Shown piece by piece: positions 8,685 to 17,438 of a stretch of 64,000 nucleotides of DNA; within the stretch, counting starts at the first letter, position 1, and each line of letters starts with the position of its first letter. A program made the translations under genes and the position numbers. The notes beneath the pieces were generated by a model, which saw only the letters and a list, made by a program, of their open reading frames with translations, did not search any database and was not told the origin of the DNA. The stretch is from positions 186,001 through 250,000 of the forward strand of contig NZ_PRLE01000003.1 in the NCBI RefSeq assembly GCF_003287495.1, read 5' to 3'. This stretch comes from Faecalibacterium prausnitzii (lineage in GTDB: Bacteria; Bacillota; Clostridia; Oscillospirales; Ruminococcaceae).

Positions 8685-8713
8685 TTTACAAACCGGACAA
8701 GAACCAGTACAAT
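8685..8713 (+). promoter_or_regulatory. Sigma-A-like promoter for the DUF3048 genes
   Basis: TTTACA (8685-8690), a 17-base spacer and TACAAT (8708-8713), about 70 bases before the gene start at 8786. The remaining DNA between this and the tRNA (8543-8684) has no gene; it holds the AT-rich promoter zone of the tRNA on the minus strand. Confidence 0.6.
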
Positions 8714-8785
8714 CAAATCAATCAAAATTTACACCCAACCGCGCTGGGCCGGGCGGCCCAGCGCTTTTACAGGAGGTCTTCCGCA

Positions 8786-10012
8786 ATGAAAATTTCTCGT
8801 CGGTCTGTACTTCGGTTTTCGTGGATGGCGGCAGTGCTGCTGGCCCTGACGGGCTGCTCCGGGGCGGGCAGCGCCGCGCTGGGCGGCGGCGTGTCCGGGT
8901 GGATCAAAAAGCTGGTGGACGGCAACGCACCGGCCGCCAGTGAGGCTGGCTCTGTGGCGGCTTCCAGTGAAGCGGCTGCATCGTCCGTGGCCGGGGCCGC
9001 GTCGTCCGAGGCAGCCGCCGCGCTGCCGGTTTATGACGCTGATGTGCTGACCGGACAGGCCCACCGCACCAATGGCCGCATCGTGGGCGTGATGGTCAAC
9101 AACATCTCCAACTCGGAGCGGCAGAATGCCCGCCCGCAGCGGGGCATCGGCTCGGCAGACATCCTGATTGAGAGCAAGGTAGAGGGCGGTATCACCCGCC
9201 TGTGCGCGCTGTTCCATGATGCCAATGACATCCCGGAGGTGGGCCCGCTCCGCTCCGGCCGCGACCAGTTCCTGCAGCTGCTCATGCCCTGGCAGGCACT
9301 CTATTACCACGACGGCGAGAGCATCTTCTGCACCCAGTTTGTCAATGTATATCAATATTCTGGCCTGAACATCGGCGGCAAGAATTACTTCAACACGCCC
9401 GTCCACACCCATGTGGCCCACCGGGACAGCCGGGGCCGCAACGTGGCCTACGAGCACACCGAGTTCACCTCCGGCAAGGAGATCCGGCAGGCCGCTTCCA
9501 ACGCGGGCATCAGCCTGCAATATCCTTACGAGAGCACGTTCTTCCGCTTTGCGGATTACCGCACCGACGAGGTCAACAAGCTGAGCGGCACTCCCTCGGC
9601 CAAGAAGATCCACATCAGCCACTCGGACAGCTACCGCTCGGAGCTGGTCTACGGCAGCCTCAGCAAGACCTACTCGCTCTCCATGTACGACCCCTCCAAA
9701 AAGGCCTATGGCGACACCATTGACGAGCTGACGGGCAAGCAGCTGACCTTTGACAATGTGGTGGTCTGTTTTGCCAACATTGCCGCCTATGCGGGTGACT
9801 CCCACGACGTGCAGGAGGTCCAGTACGTTCAGGGCGGGCAGGCTTATCTGTTTACCCACGGCGGCGTCCAGACCGGCCGCTGGGAGAAGCCGCACCCCAC
9901 CCATCCACTCAAGCTCTACACCGACAGCGGCGAGGAAATGACCCTCAACCGCGGCAAGACCTACCTCGCTCTGGTGGACGATGATGAGTGGAGCAGCTTC
10001 AACTATCAGTAA
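8786..10012 (+). CDS. DUF3048 (YerB-like) lipoprotein
   Basis: A 408-residue exported protein. The start is the ATG at 8786, 9 bases after AGGAGG; longer upstream frames lack a ribosome site. The signal peptide has twin arginines (KISRRSVLRF), a hydrophobic core and a lipobox LTGC, so it should be anchored to the outer face of the membrane. A serine/alanine-rich linker (about residues 50-80) leads to the globular part, where 'IVGVMVNNISNSERQNARPQRGIGSADILIE..VEGGITRLCALF' and 'VGPLRSGRDQFL' are typical of the DUF3048 domain; the C-terminal half matches the second domain of the family. Function is unknown; YerB-like proteins are thought to act at the cell envelope. A paralogue follows 34 bases later. 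Confidence 0.85.
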   Translation: MKISRRSVLRFSWMAAVLLALTGCSGAGSAALGGGVSGWIKKLVDGNAPAASEAGSVAASSEAAASSVAGAASSEAAAALPVYDADVLTGQAHRTNGRIVGVMVNNISNSERQNARPQRGIGSADILIESKVEGGITRLCALFHDANDIPEVGPLRSGRDQFLQLLMPWQALYYHDGESIFCTQFVNVYQYSGLNIGGKNYFNTPVHTHVAHRDSRGRNVAYEHTEFTSGKEIRQAASNAGISLQYPYESTFFRFADYRTDEVNKLSGTPSAKKIHISHSDSYRSELVYGSLSKTYSLSMYDPSKKAYGDTIDELTGKQLTFDNVVVCFANIAAYAGDSHDVQEVQYVQGGQAYLFTHGGVQTGRWEKPHPTHPLKLYTDSGEEMTLNRGKTYLALVDDDEWSSFNYQ

Positions 10013-10046
10013 GGGCAGTCATGCCTGCAACCGTAAGGAGACGCGA

Positions 10047-11153
10047 ATGAAACGCATTGGAACCGCGCTCCGGGCCGCTGCCAGCCTCGGGCTCTGTGCC
10101 GCCCTGCTGGCAGGCTGTTCGCTCCTGCCATCCGATCCAGCCCCGGAGCAGCCTGTTCCCACCGACCCGCTCACCGGGCAGGAGCAGCTCTGGCCGGGCC
10201 AGCGCCCCGTAGCGGTGAGCATTGAGAACGCCTCGAACAGCACCACCCAGTGGGGGCTTTCCGCCGCTTCCGTGGTGCTGGAAGCCCGCACCGAGCTGCA
10301 GGGCAGCACCCGGCTCTGTCTGGTCTATCCCTCTGTGAATGCTGTGCCTCAGGTGGGCCCGGTGGCCGCCGGCGAAGACTTATACTGGCGGCTTCTGGTA
10401 GGCCAGCAGGTGATCCCCGTCCAGCGCGGCGGCGGGCAGTTCGACCAGAATTATCTTGATTATTATTCTCTGCGGCCTGTCGATGCACTGGAAGCAGGCC
10501 GCAACGCCTTTTCCTGCCCGGCAGGGTGGAGCAACGCGCCCCTCTGGTACACCAGCGGCAGCGCCCTTTCCAGCGCGCTGGAAACGCTGAACATCTCCTC
10601 CACGCTGACCGAATCCCGGGTGACGACGGCCGCTTCCGCGGCGGCGGGCAGCGCCTCCGGGGAGGACACGCCTCTGACCATCCCGGCCCTGCTGCCCCAG
10701 AGCATGGAAAATAAAGTCCCGGATGCCACGGCCCCCGATGCTGTCAATGTCCGGCTCCAGTTCGACGAACAGAACGCCACGGGCTTTGCCTACGACGCCG
10801 AGAGCGCCACCTACAAAATGCTCCACGCCGACGGCACCCCGCAGCTGGACGCCAACAGCGGCCAGCAGGCAGCCTTTGACAACCTGCTCGTCCTGTTCAG
10901 CGCTTCCGCCCTGCGGGATGACGAGCAGACGTTCGACTACGATCTTTCCATGGGCGGCGGCGTCTGGCTCAACGGCGGGCACCTGTGGTACGTCACCTGG
11001 ACGCAGGGCACCGACACCACGTTCCAGTTTTACGATGCCGACGGCGAGCTGCTGACCCTGAACTCCGGGCGGAGCTACCTGGCCCTCGTTTCCAGCGTGA
11101 CCGGGCAGGAGCTGACCGTGACCAACTCCGCCGGAGAAAATCTGATCCAATAA
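10047..11153 (+). CDS. Second DUF3048-like lipoprotein, divergent paralogue
   Basis: A 368-residue exported protein, start at ATG 10047 behind TAAGGAG. A classical signal peptide ends in a lipobox LLAGC at about residue 27. The following 'RPVAVSIENASNSTTQWGLSAASVVLEA' and 'STRLCLVYPSVNAVPQVGPVAAGED' align with the DUF3048 motifs of the upstream gene, but the residues around the RSGR motif have changed (VGPVAAGED for VGPLRSGRD). This suggests duplication followed by divergence. The gene lies 34 bases after its neighbour and is followed by a terminator, so the two form one operon. Function unknown. Confidence 0.8.
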   Translation: MKRIGTALRAAASLGLCAALLAGCSLLPSDPAPEQPVPTDPLTGQEQLWPGQRPVAVSIENASNSTTQWGLSAASVVLEARTELQGSTRLCLVYPSVNAVPQVGPVAAGEDLYWRLLVGQQVIPVQRGGGQFDQNYLDYYSLRPVDALEAGRNAFSCPAGWSNAPLWYTSGSALSSALETLNISSTLTESRVTTAASAAAGSASGEDTPLTIPALLPQSMENKVPDATAPDAVNVRLQFDEQNATGFAYDAESATYKMLHADGTPQLDANSGQQAAFDNLLVLFSASALRDDEQTFDYDLSMGGGVWLNGGHLWYVTWTQGTDTTFQFYDADGELLTLNSGRSYLALVSSVTGQELTVTNSAGENLIQ

Positions 11154-11167
11154 TCTCAAACATGCAA

Positions 11168-11202
11168 AAATGCCTCCGCGCCGGTCTGACGCGGAGGCAT
11201 TT
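11168..11202. terminator. Bidirectional terminator
   Basis: A 13-bp stem (11168-11180 with 11190-11202) flanked by A's on the left and TTGTTTTT on the right lies between the convergent genes ending at 11153 (+) and 11219 (-) and can serve both. Confidence 0.85.
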
Positions 11203-11218
11203 GTTTTTCTTAGAATCT

Positions 11219-11824
11219 TTACAGGTCCACCACGCTGCCCACTTCGGCAGGGGAAGCGGGCACAGGGCCCAGCTGGACTTCATCGGCACCGCGGCGCACC
11301 ACGAACGTCATGGGCTGGCTGGCCGCAAAGGCAGGCTGATAGGTCAGCTCCAGCGTCTCCCAATTTTCCGGTACCTCACAGAAGCAGTGGAGCATGGCTC
11401 CGCGGCCTGCGGAGAGGTTCAGCGTGAACGCCGAGGCGTCCGCCGCATTCTCGCCGTAGAGGGGCGCTGCAAAGCTGCCGCAGCGGACAGGCTTGCCGTC
11501 GCACCGGGCAGTGAGGCCCACGCCCAGGGTATAGAGCTCGTCGGTGGTGGCGACCTCCCGGCTGAGCAGGTAGCTGGCCCCCACGGCCAGCGTTTTTGCA
11601 GAGAGATTTTCCACCGAGAGATAGACCAGCGCACCGCCCAGACCCGGGGCCGGGGCATAGCCCAGCAGCTCAACGGCAGCTTTGCCGTCCAGCAGGGCAG
11701 GTTCGCCCTGATAGCAGGGCGCAAGCGCAGCCGCCGAAACGCCCGTGAGCAGGGCAGCAGCCAGACTGACCGCACCCGACCCGGCGCATTTCAGGAACGA
11801 ACGACGCGACAAAGATTGAGACAT
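11219..11824 (-). CDS. Small secreted protein with twin-arginine signal
   Basis: A 201-residue protein beginning MSQSLSRRSFLKCAG, a strong Tat-type signal (RR followed by F-L-K) with a hydrophobic stretch to about residue 35. Unlike its relatives in this window it has no lipobox; the signal ends ALAPC, so it could be cleaved by signal peptidase I and released. The rest (LVYLSVENLSAKTLAVGASY...) alternates polar and hydrophobic residues as in a beta-sandwich domain of the DUF4352/Ig-like kind. Ribosome site AAGGAGGAAT is just before the ATG. It belongs to the same small family as the genes at 13757, 14545, 39096 and 39755. Function unknown. Confidence 0.75.
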   Translation of the reverse strand: MSQSLSRRSFLKCAGSGAVSLAAALLTGVSAAALAPCYQGEPALLDGKAAVELLGYAPAPGLGGALVYLSVENLSAKTLAVGASYLLSREVATTDELYTLGVGLTARCDGKPVRCGSFAAPLYGENAADASAFTLNLSAGRGAMLHCFCEVPENWETLELTYQPAFAASQPMTFVVRRGADEVQLGPVPASPAEVGSVVDL

Positions 11825-11990
11825 CGGGGGATTCCTCCTTGCAAGGGAAAAGTTTCACTTTATACAATAGTAAATTCCGGGCACCCTGTCAAGGCTTTTG
11901 CCCGGAATTTCCCGTTCTTTGCCGCAAAAATGCCGTCGGGCAGCAGTTTTGTGCCCGGCGGCAAAGATTTTGCAGACTGATGATCCCACG

Positions 11991-12665
11991 TTATTCAAAC
12001 GCTTCGTTTTCCTCGGTCTCGGCCTGGCCCCGCAGGGTATCGGCATAGCCAAAGGGCACGATGTCGATAGCCTCCACCAGGCGGTCCCGCATCCAGAGCT
12101 GAACATCGGTCTGGACCGTGTAGCCGCAGCCGGGGTCGGCCATCCACTGCTCCGGGTGGCGGGAGGGGAGGGCACGCTGGCTCAGCATACTCATGATGAC
12201 GCCGCCGTGGGTCACGCAGGCAGCCTCGGTAACATCCATCCGGATCATGTACTCAAACAGCTTGAGCAGGGTCTCGGCACAGCGGGCATGGAACTGCTCG
12301 GTGGGCTCGGCACCCTCGGGCACAAAGCCGGAGCCGGGGGTGATCCACTTTTTAAAGTCCTCATCCTTGACCAACTCTTTCACCGGGCGGTTCTCAAACA
12401 CGCCGAAGCCCGCCTCCCGCAGGTCGTGCACCGAGAACTGGTGGGTGGCGTTGGGGAAGAGGATGTTGGCCGTCTCCACAGAGCGCATCAGCGGGGAGGA
12501 GAAGACGGTATCCACCTGCGGGTACTCGAACCGCTCTTTCAGCTCCTGCAGTTGGGCGCGGCCCTCGTCGCACAGAGGGATATCCGTGCCGCTGCCGATG
12601 TACAGCCCCTTGAGGTTGCCCTCGGTCATGCCATGGCGGATGAGATGAAGTTTGAACGTTTTCAT
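11991..12665 (-). CDS. Histidine phosphatase family protein (phosphoglycerate mutase-like)
   Basis: A 224-residue enzyme of the histidine phosphatase superfamily. The phosphate pocket starts with LIRHGMTEGN (catalytic His in RHG, residues 9-11); the second conserved Arg and Glu lie in 'VFSSPLMRSVETANI', and the second His in 'CVTHGGVIMS'. Members dephosphorylate small metabolites such as phosphosugars, or cobalamin precursors (CobC). Nothing nearby points to a substrate: neighbours are an unrelated secreted protein and a regulator. The motif set is complete, so phosphatase activity is likely. Confidence 0.85.
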   Translation of the reverse strand: MKTFKLHLIRHGMTEGNLKGLYIGSGTDIPLCDEGRAQLQELKERFEYPQVDTVFSSPLMRSVETANILFPNATHQFSVHDLREAGFGVFENRPVKELVKDEDFKKWITPGSGFVPEGAEPTEQFHARCAETLLKLFEYMIRMDVTEAACVTHGGVIMSMLSQRALPSRHPEQWMADPGCGYTVQTDVQLWMRDRLVEAIDIVPFGYADTLRGQAETEENEAFE

Positions 12666-12787
12666 GTAAACTACCTCAATTTATCCTGAATTTTGGCCTC
12701 GCAGGCAAGATCCTGTTTTGCCGCGTGCCACAAAATGTATGCTTTCTGTCCTCTAGTTTAGCATAGATATGGGGGAGGGGCAAGTTT

Positions 12788-12865
12788 TTTGATAAAAATG
12801 ACGAAAATCGACAAAAAATTCCGTCACTTTTCTTGCTTTACAAGTCGTTTTCCATTGTGTATAAT
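12788..12865 (+). promoter_or_regulatory. Promoter of the XRE regulator gene with an upstream inverted repeat
   Basis: TTTACA (12837-12842), 17-base spacer and TATAAT (12860-12865) form a strong promoter about 62 bases before the regulator start. Just upstream, AAAATGACG (12788-12796 region) and CGTCACTTTT (to about 12830) form an interrupted inverted repeat around an A-rich centre, a possible operator for autoregulation. Confidence 0.65.
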
Positions 12866-12927
12866 CAACGTGCTGTAAACCAAAAATCAAGGATGTTCCA
12901 ATTTCATCATCGAGGAGCAAAAACATC

Positions 12928-13623
12928 ATGGAATTTAACCGTATCATCAAGCTGCTGCGCAAGGAGCGCGGCATCACCCAGAAACAGGCCGCGGAGGATC
13001 TGGGTGTCTCGCAGGCCCTGCTCTCCCACTACGAGAAAGGCATCCGCGAATGCGGCCTGGACTTTGTGGTCAAAGTGGCCGATTATTATAATGTTTCCTG
13101 TGATTATCTGCTGGGCCGTTCTGCCGAGCGCAACGGCATGATGCTCTCGGCCGAGGACCTGCCCAACCCCGATAAGATGAAAGACAACATCTACCACGGC
13201 AGCGTGCTGCCCACCATGAACAAAAAGCTGATCTCCAACAGCCTCAACGTGCTGTACGCCAAGATCGGCCAGTGCCACAGCAAGGCCCTGACCACCGAGG
13301 TGAGCAGCTACCTGATGATGGCTGTGGCCAAGATGTTCCGGCTGCTCTATTCTGCCGAGCCTCACAACGCCCAGAGCCTGTTCGGCGTGGAGGCCCGCCG
13401 CTGGCCCGGCTACTCCGACGCCGTGATGAAGATGGCGGAATCCAACGTGGAGGCCCTGCTGGCCGGGGAGGATGTCAACGGCGGTGAGGGCGTCAAGGAC
13501 CCCTCCAGCCTCGCCATGACCACCGAGAGCCTGACCCGCGAGTTCCCGCTGTACACCCCCAGCCTGCTCAACCTGGTCAAGACCAGCGAGACCCATGTCA
13601 AAGGCCTGACCCCGGAGCCGTGA
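12928..13623 (+). CDS. XRE-family transcriptional regulator
   Basis: A 231-residue protein. Residues 1-65 are a Cro/CI-type helix-turn-helix (IIKLLRKERGITQKQAAEDLGVSQALLSHYEKG ... YYNVSCDYLLGRS), the form found in clostridial SinR-like regulators. The remaining 165 residues are helical and do not match a sensor domain I recognise. It is transcribed alone from a strong promoter; the next gene, a small secreted protein, starts 133 bases later from its own promoter-like sequence, so joint control is possible but not shown. Confidence 0.85.
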   Translation: MEFNRIIKLLRKERGITQKQAAEDLGVSQALLSHYEKGIRECGLDFVVKVADYYNVSCDYLLGRSAERNGMMLSAEDLPNPDKMKDNIYHGSVLPTMNKKLISNSLNVLYAKIGQCHSKALTTEVSSYLMMAVAKMFRLLYSAEPHNAQSLFGVEARRWPGYSDAVMKMAESNVEALLAGEDVNGGEGVKDPSSLAMTTESLTREFPLYTPSLLNLVKTSETHVKGLTPEP

Positions 13624-13756
13624 GGTTTTTGTTGCTCCCTGTGAAACAAGTGTAAATTCTGGGCGTAAATGCTTGCATCCTGGTACAAAAGATGTTATAA
13701 ACGAAGTATCAGAAAAGTGTTTCATGATCTGCATTCAATAGAAGGAGGCATTTCCC

Positions 13757-14380
13757 ATGTCCAATAAAATTTCCCGCCGTACGTTCCTCAAGTGCACCGG
13801 TGCTTCTGCCGCCGCTCTGGGCACGGCTGCTCTGCTGGGCGGCTGCCAGTCCAGCTCCAATGCTTCTGTCGAGGTCAAAGTCGGCGATAAGGTCAGCAAC
13901 TGGAACAATCTGGGCGTCCAGCTGACCAGCGTTTTTACTCTGACTTCCGCCCCCGATGTCCCGGGCCATGAGTATGTGGCTGTGCTGGTCACCGCCGTCA
14001 ACCGCTCTTCCAGCGTCACGTTCAACATCGGTGCCCCCAACATTGCAGAGATCAACGCCGCTTACCCGCTGGATACCGATGCCGCCAAGGCTTCCAACAC
14101 GGCTCCTTACTTCCACGCTCTGTCCGCTTCCACCACCGATTTTGCCGTGGTCTGCGACGGTGCCGACGTGGAGAGCGGCGCTTACATCTCCCTGTACGAC
14201 AGCACCACCGAGACCTTTACCGATGCCCCCAGCCTGCCCCCGCAGCGCTCCGGCTACATTGAGCTGGTCTGCATGGTGCCCACCGGCTGGCAGCAGATCA
14301 CGGTCACCTATACCCCGACCTTTGTCACCAACAAGACGCTCACTTTCAGCCTGAGCGCTTCCGATGTGGCCAAAGCCTGA
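13757..14380 (+). CDS. Small twin-arginine lipoprotein
   Basis: A 207-residue exported protein. The signal MSNKISRRTFLKCTG carries the Tat-like RR and ends in a lipobox LLGGC at about residue 31, so the mature protein should be a membrane-anchored lipoprotein. The mature part (VEVKVGDKVSNWNNLGVQLTSV..., VAVLVTAVNRSSSVTFNIG) has the alternating pattern of a DUF4352-like beta-sandwich. Ribosome site GAAGGAGGC. A promoter-like pair TTGCAT and TATAAA, 17 bases apart, lies just upstream of 13710. Paralogue of the next gene and of those at 11219, 39096 and 39755. Function unknown. Confidence 0.75.
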   Translation: MSNKISRRTFLKCTGASAAALGTAALLGGCQSSSNASVEVKVGDKVSNWNNLGVQLTSVFTLTSAPDVPGHEYVAVLVTAVNRSSSVTFNIGAPNIAEINAAYPLDTDAAKASNTAPYFHALSASTTDFAVVCDGADVESGAYISLYDSTTETFTDAPSLPPQRSGYIELVCMVPTGWQQITVTYTPTFVTNKTLTFSLSASDVAKA

Positions 14381-14544
14381 TCTTGCGGGACGAAATTCCG
14401 TCAGTTTTGGACAGAGCAAGGCCAAAAGTTTCACAAAAACATTTGCAAAACCATTGACATTTGCTTTGTTTTCGCCTATTTTATAGGTAATGCTTTTTGA
14501 GCAAAATTGCAAAATTGTATTTGTACATACGAGGAGGAACGATT

Positions 14545-15081
14545 ATGTCCTTAACATTTTCTCGCCGCTCTTTCCTGAAATATACCGCTGTTGCTGCTGT
14601 GGCTGTGGCTGGTTCCAGCCTGCTGACCGGCTGCAAAGATGATGATAACAAAGCTACCCGTACGGAGTATGGCAAAATCACCGTCCTGCAGGCACAGTCC
14701 ACGCTTTCTGGTGCAACTTATAATGCTTCCGATAGCAAGCTTACTTTTGATTTCAGCGTTAAGTGCGGTCGCGGCAATCCGATGCGTGTCAACAATTCTT
14801 GCTTCTATGTCGGTATTACCAGTACCGACGATTCCGGGAAAGAAACCACCAAGAAATATGCTTCTGATTTCGGCAATCTGAAGATTAGTCAAGAGCTTTA
14901 CAATGCCCAGTTGAAGAAAGACAAGACCGCTGAGGGTACTGTCACTATTTCTGGTGTTTCCTCTCTGGGTAAAAAAGACGTCGTTACTTTCTTCTATCAG
15001 CCTGATGCCGACCCCTACACTGAGTATGGTGCCACTTGGGAATTGACCGGTGAGTATATTCTCAGCAATATGGCTAAGTAA
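14545..15081 (+). CDS. Small twin-arginine lipoprotein
   Basis: A 178-residue exported protein; the ATG at 14545, 8 bases after GAGGAGG, is preferred over an upstream in-frame start. The signal MSLTFSRRSFLKYTAV has the RR motif and a lipobox LLTGC near residue 31. The mature domain begins TRTEYGKITVLQAQSTL and looks all-beta. Codon use is more AT-rich than in the paralogue just upstream, which suggests a different history despite the shared signal. It is followed by a strong terminator, so it is transcribed alone or with the previous gene. Function unknown. Confidence 0.75.
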   Translation: MSLTFSRRSFLKYTAVAAVAVAGSSLLTGCKDDDNKATRTEYGKITVLQAQSTLSGATYNASDSKLTFDFSVKCGRGNPMRVNNSCFYVGITSTDDSGKETTKKYASDFGNLKISQELYNAQLKKDKTAEGTVTISGVSSLGKKDVVTFFYQPDADPYTEYGATWELTGEYILSNMAK

Positions 15082-15100
15082 TTCAGTTTTTGCGCTTTCC

Positions 15101-15129
15101 GCCGCCCGGCGTTGCCGGGCGGCTTTTTT
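15101..15129 (+). terminator. Rho-independent terminator
   Basis: A perfect 10-bp GC stem (15101-15110 with 15114-15123) with a GTT loop and six T follows the lipoprotein gene by 20 bases. Confidence 0.9.
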
Positions 15130-15189
15130 GCGCCCTTTTCACGTCATACTGTTCAAATTTTCAGTGGGATTTTTAGTGGTTTTGTGTCT

Positions 15190-15332
15190 TGTGCACAGTG
15201 CCCGCTTGCTGTTACAATAGATGCATGAAAACGGAGGGGAGCACAGCGGCGGGCTCAGGAGAGCTGCTGTGCTGTTTGTGTTTTCGGCAAGGGCGTCCGC
15301 GCCGCATTTATCAGAACAGGAGTGTTGCAGTT
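15190..15332 (+). promoter_or_regulatory. Leader of the phosphoribosyltransferase-like gene with a hairpin
   Basis: A TTGTGC/TACAAT promoter-like pair near 15190-15220 precedes a 110-base leader. GCACAGCGGC (15241-15250) pairs with GCTGCTGTGC (15263-15272) and is followed by a T/G-rich stretch, so it may act as an attenuator. It does not match the PyrR-binding consensus as I know it. Confidence 0.4.
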
Positions 15333-15968
15333 ATGATCAATATGGTAAAGCTTCCCACCAATAAGAGCAGTCTGTTCCTGCGCGTGGCCAAAGGCCATTT
15401 TGCCACCAGCCACAGCCATATCAACTATTACATCGACGTGACCACCCAGAAAGCCCGCCTGTCCGAAGCCAAAGCCGTGGCCAAAGAGCTGGTGGCCGCC
15501 TACCAGCACAACACCATCGTGGACACGGTCCTCTGCCTGGACGGCACTCAGGTCATCGGCACCTGTCTGGCCAACGAGCTGACGAAAGACGGCTTCTCCA
15601 ACATGAACGCCCACCAGACCATCTACGTCATTACCCCGGAGTACACCACCGGCAGCCAGATCATCCTGCGTGACAATCTGGCCCCCATGGTCAAGGGCAA
15701 GCATGTGCTCATCCTGGCCGCCTCCATCACCACCGGCTACACGGCGCAGGCCGCGGTCGAGGCTGTCAACTACTACGGCGGCATGGTGGCCGGCCTGTCC
15801 GCCATCTTTGCCACCACCACCGCGTGCGCCGGCATCCCGGTGACTTCCATCTTTGACCCCTCCAGCCTGCCCGATTACGCCAGCTATGACTCCCGCGAGT
15901 GCCCCCTGTGCAAGGCAGGCCAGCACATTGACGCCTTGGTCAACAGTTTTGGGTATTCGGCACTGTAA
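15333..15968 (+). CDS. Orotate phosphoribosyltransferase-like protein with altered PRPP loop
   Basis: A 211-residue protein with the type I phosphoribosyltransferase fold, resembling orotate phosphoribosyltransferases of Clostridia: N-terminal 'SHINYYIDVTTQKARLSEAKAVAKELV', central 'VDTVLCLDGTQVIGTCLANEL', and a CPLC pair near the C-terminus as in some PyrE-type proteins. The PRPP loop reads VLILAASITTGYT (residues 125-137). In active enzymes this is of the form VLIVDDVxTTGxT; both acidic residues that bind the ribose hydroxyls are Ala here. The fold is clear but catalysis is doubtful; a regulatory or binding role is possible. Start at ATG 15333 after CAGGAGTG; an ATG at 15342 is also possible. 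Confidence 0.7.
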   Translation: MINMVKLPTNKSSLFLRVAKGHFATSHSHINYYIDVTTQKARLSEAKAVAKELVAAYQHNTIVDTVLCLDGTQVIGTCLANELTKDGFSNMNAHQTIYVITPEYTTGSQIILRDNLAPMVKGKHVLILAASITTGYTAQAAVEAVNYYGGMVAGLSAIFATTTACAGIPVTSIFDPSSLPDYASYDSRECPLCKAGQHIDALVNSFGYSAL

Positions 15969-15990
15969 AATTCAGATCCTCGTAACAAAA

Positions 15991-16013
15991 AAGCGCTGCC
16001 ATTGGCAGCGCTT
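15991..16013. terminator. Bidirectional terminator
   Basis: A 10-bp stem (15991-16000 with 16004-16013) with an ATT loop, A's on the left and TTTTCTT on the right, lies between two convergent genes. Confidence 0.88.
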
Positions 16014-16029
16014 TTCTTGCGTTTGATTC

Positions 16030-17409
16030 TTAATTTTTCGCTTTTTTCGGGAACACAAACGGGTCGTACAGGTAGACCCACACCAGCTCGATGGTCATAA
16101 AGCACCAGATGATGGGCTCGCAGAGGATGACGGCATCGTAGGCAAAGCGGGGGATGAAGAGCAGCACGAACAGGATCTTGCCCACGAATTCAATGACGCT
16201 GGAGAAAAGGGGCAGCACTTTCTGACCCAGGCTCTGCAGGGCATAGCGGGTGGAGAGCAGCACACCCAGCACCGCGTAGAACGGCGCGTTCCAGATCAGA
16301 TATTTTGCGCCGTTTTCCAGCACCACCGCCTCGCTGGAACCGGAGATCAGCTTGACCATCCACTCGGCGCCCACGTTCATCAACAGAACAGCCAGCACGG
16401 CCACCACCACAGAATAAAGGTAAATTTCCCGCATCCCCTTGCGGACACGGTCCGGGTGGTTTGCGCCGTAGTTCTGGGAGACGAACGTGGAACCCGCATT
16501 CGCCATGGCAATGAGTGGCATATCCGTAAAGGCGAACATCTTCCGGGCGGCGGTGTGTCCGGCGATGACCAGCGTACCCAGCCCGTTGATGCCATATTGC
16601 AGCACCACGGAGCCTGCCGAGACGATGCTGCTCATGAGGCCCATGGAAATGCTCTGGCTGAACAGGTCCCAGTAGAGCTTTCTGCCCACCTGGAAGTGCT
16701 TGCGCTCTGGCACCAGCACGCGGGTCTTGCGGAGGACATAAAAGATGCAGAGCACCACCGAAACGCCCTGGGAAATGACAGTGGCCACGGCCGCTCCCTT
16801 GACCCCCATGCCGACGACGGCGATGAACACGAGGTCCAGCGCCACGTTCAGGCCCGAGGAGATCAGCAGGAAGATCAGCGGCATGAAACTGTTGCCGATG
16901 GCCCGGAGCAGGCCTGCACAGAGGTTGTACGCAAACATGACCAGCACGCCCACGTCAATGATGAGGATATAGCTGTAGGCCTCTTCCAGGATCTCCGCCG
17001 GGGTGTCCAGCAGCACCAGCAGCGGGTGCAGGCCCACAAGGCCTGCCAGCGTGATGCAGAGGGAGGACAAAAATCCGATGACGAGAGAGCCCGCCACGGT
17101 CTTCTTGAGCAGGTCCTCGTCCTGAGCCCCGTAGGAACGCGCTGCAACGATGGCAAGGCCGTTGCCAATCCCAATGCCGAATCCGACCAGAAGCTCGTAA
17201 ATCGAGCCGCAGGAGCCAATGGCGGCCAATGCCGTGTCGCCCAGCACATTGCCCACGATCATGGTGTCCACGGTATTATACAGCTGCTGGAACAGGTTGG
17301 AAACAAAAATGGGGAGCATGAAGATGAACAGGCTCTTGAAAATGGGGCCGTTCATCAGGTCCACATTCTGGTTGAAGAAATTTTTCTTTGCGGGGATGGT
17401 CTGGGTCAT
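16030..17409 (-). CDS. MATE-family multidrug/toxin efflux transporter
   Basis: A 459-residue membrane protein with about 12 hydrophobic segments and the MATE signature start 'GPIFKSLFIFMLPIFVSNLFQQLYNTVDTMIVG', repeated in diverged form in the second half. Members export organic cations or drugs in exchange for Na+ or H+. The start is set at the ATG at 17409 (MTQTIP), preceded by GGCAGGAA; an in-frame ATG at 17454 lacks a better site. It follows the his operon on the same strand but a weak terminator lies between. A second MATE gene on the other strand lies at 59901. Confidence 0.9.
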   Translation of the reverse strand: MTQTIPAKKNFFNQNVDLMNGPIFKSLFIFMLPIFVSNLFQQLYNTVDTMIVGNVLGDTALAAIGSCGSIYELLVGFGIGIGNGLAIVAARSYGAQDEDLLKKTVAGSLVIGFLSSLCITLAGLVGLHPLLVLLDTPAEILEEAYSYILIIDVGVLVMFAYNLCAGLLRAIGNSFMPLIFLLISSGLNVALDLVFIAVVGMGVKGAAVATVISQGVSVVLCIFYVLRKTRVLVPERKHFQVGRKLYWDLFSQSISMGLMSSIVSAGSVVLQYGINGLGTLVIAGHTAARKMFAFTDMPLIAMANAGSTFVSQNYGANHPDRVRKGMREIYLYSVVVAVLAVLLMNVGAEWMVKLISGSSEAVVLENGAKYLIWNAPFYAVLGVLLSTRYALQSLGQKVLPLFSSVIEFVGKILFVLLFIPRFAYDAVILCEPIIWCFMTIELVWVYLYDPFVFPKKAKN

Positions 17410-17438
17410 AGGGTTCCTGCCTCTCAAAATTGATCGCA

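Noticed and set aside
16456-17433. Long open frames antisense to the MATE, his, sstT, NSS, MATE2 and NhaC genes (several over 900 bases)
   Set aside because: Each is the mirror of a clear membrane or enzyme gene and is rich in His, Gln and Asp, the typical product of reading such genes backwards.
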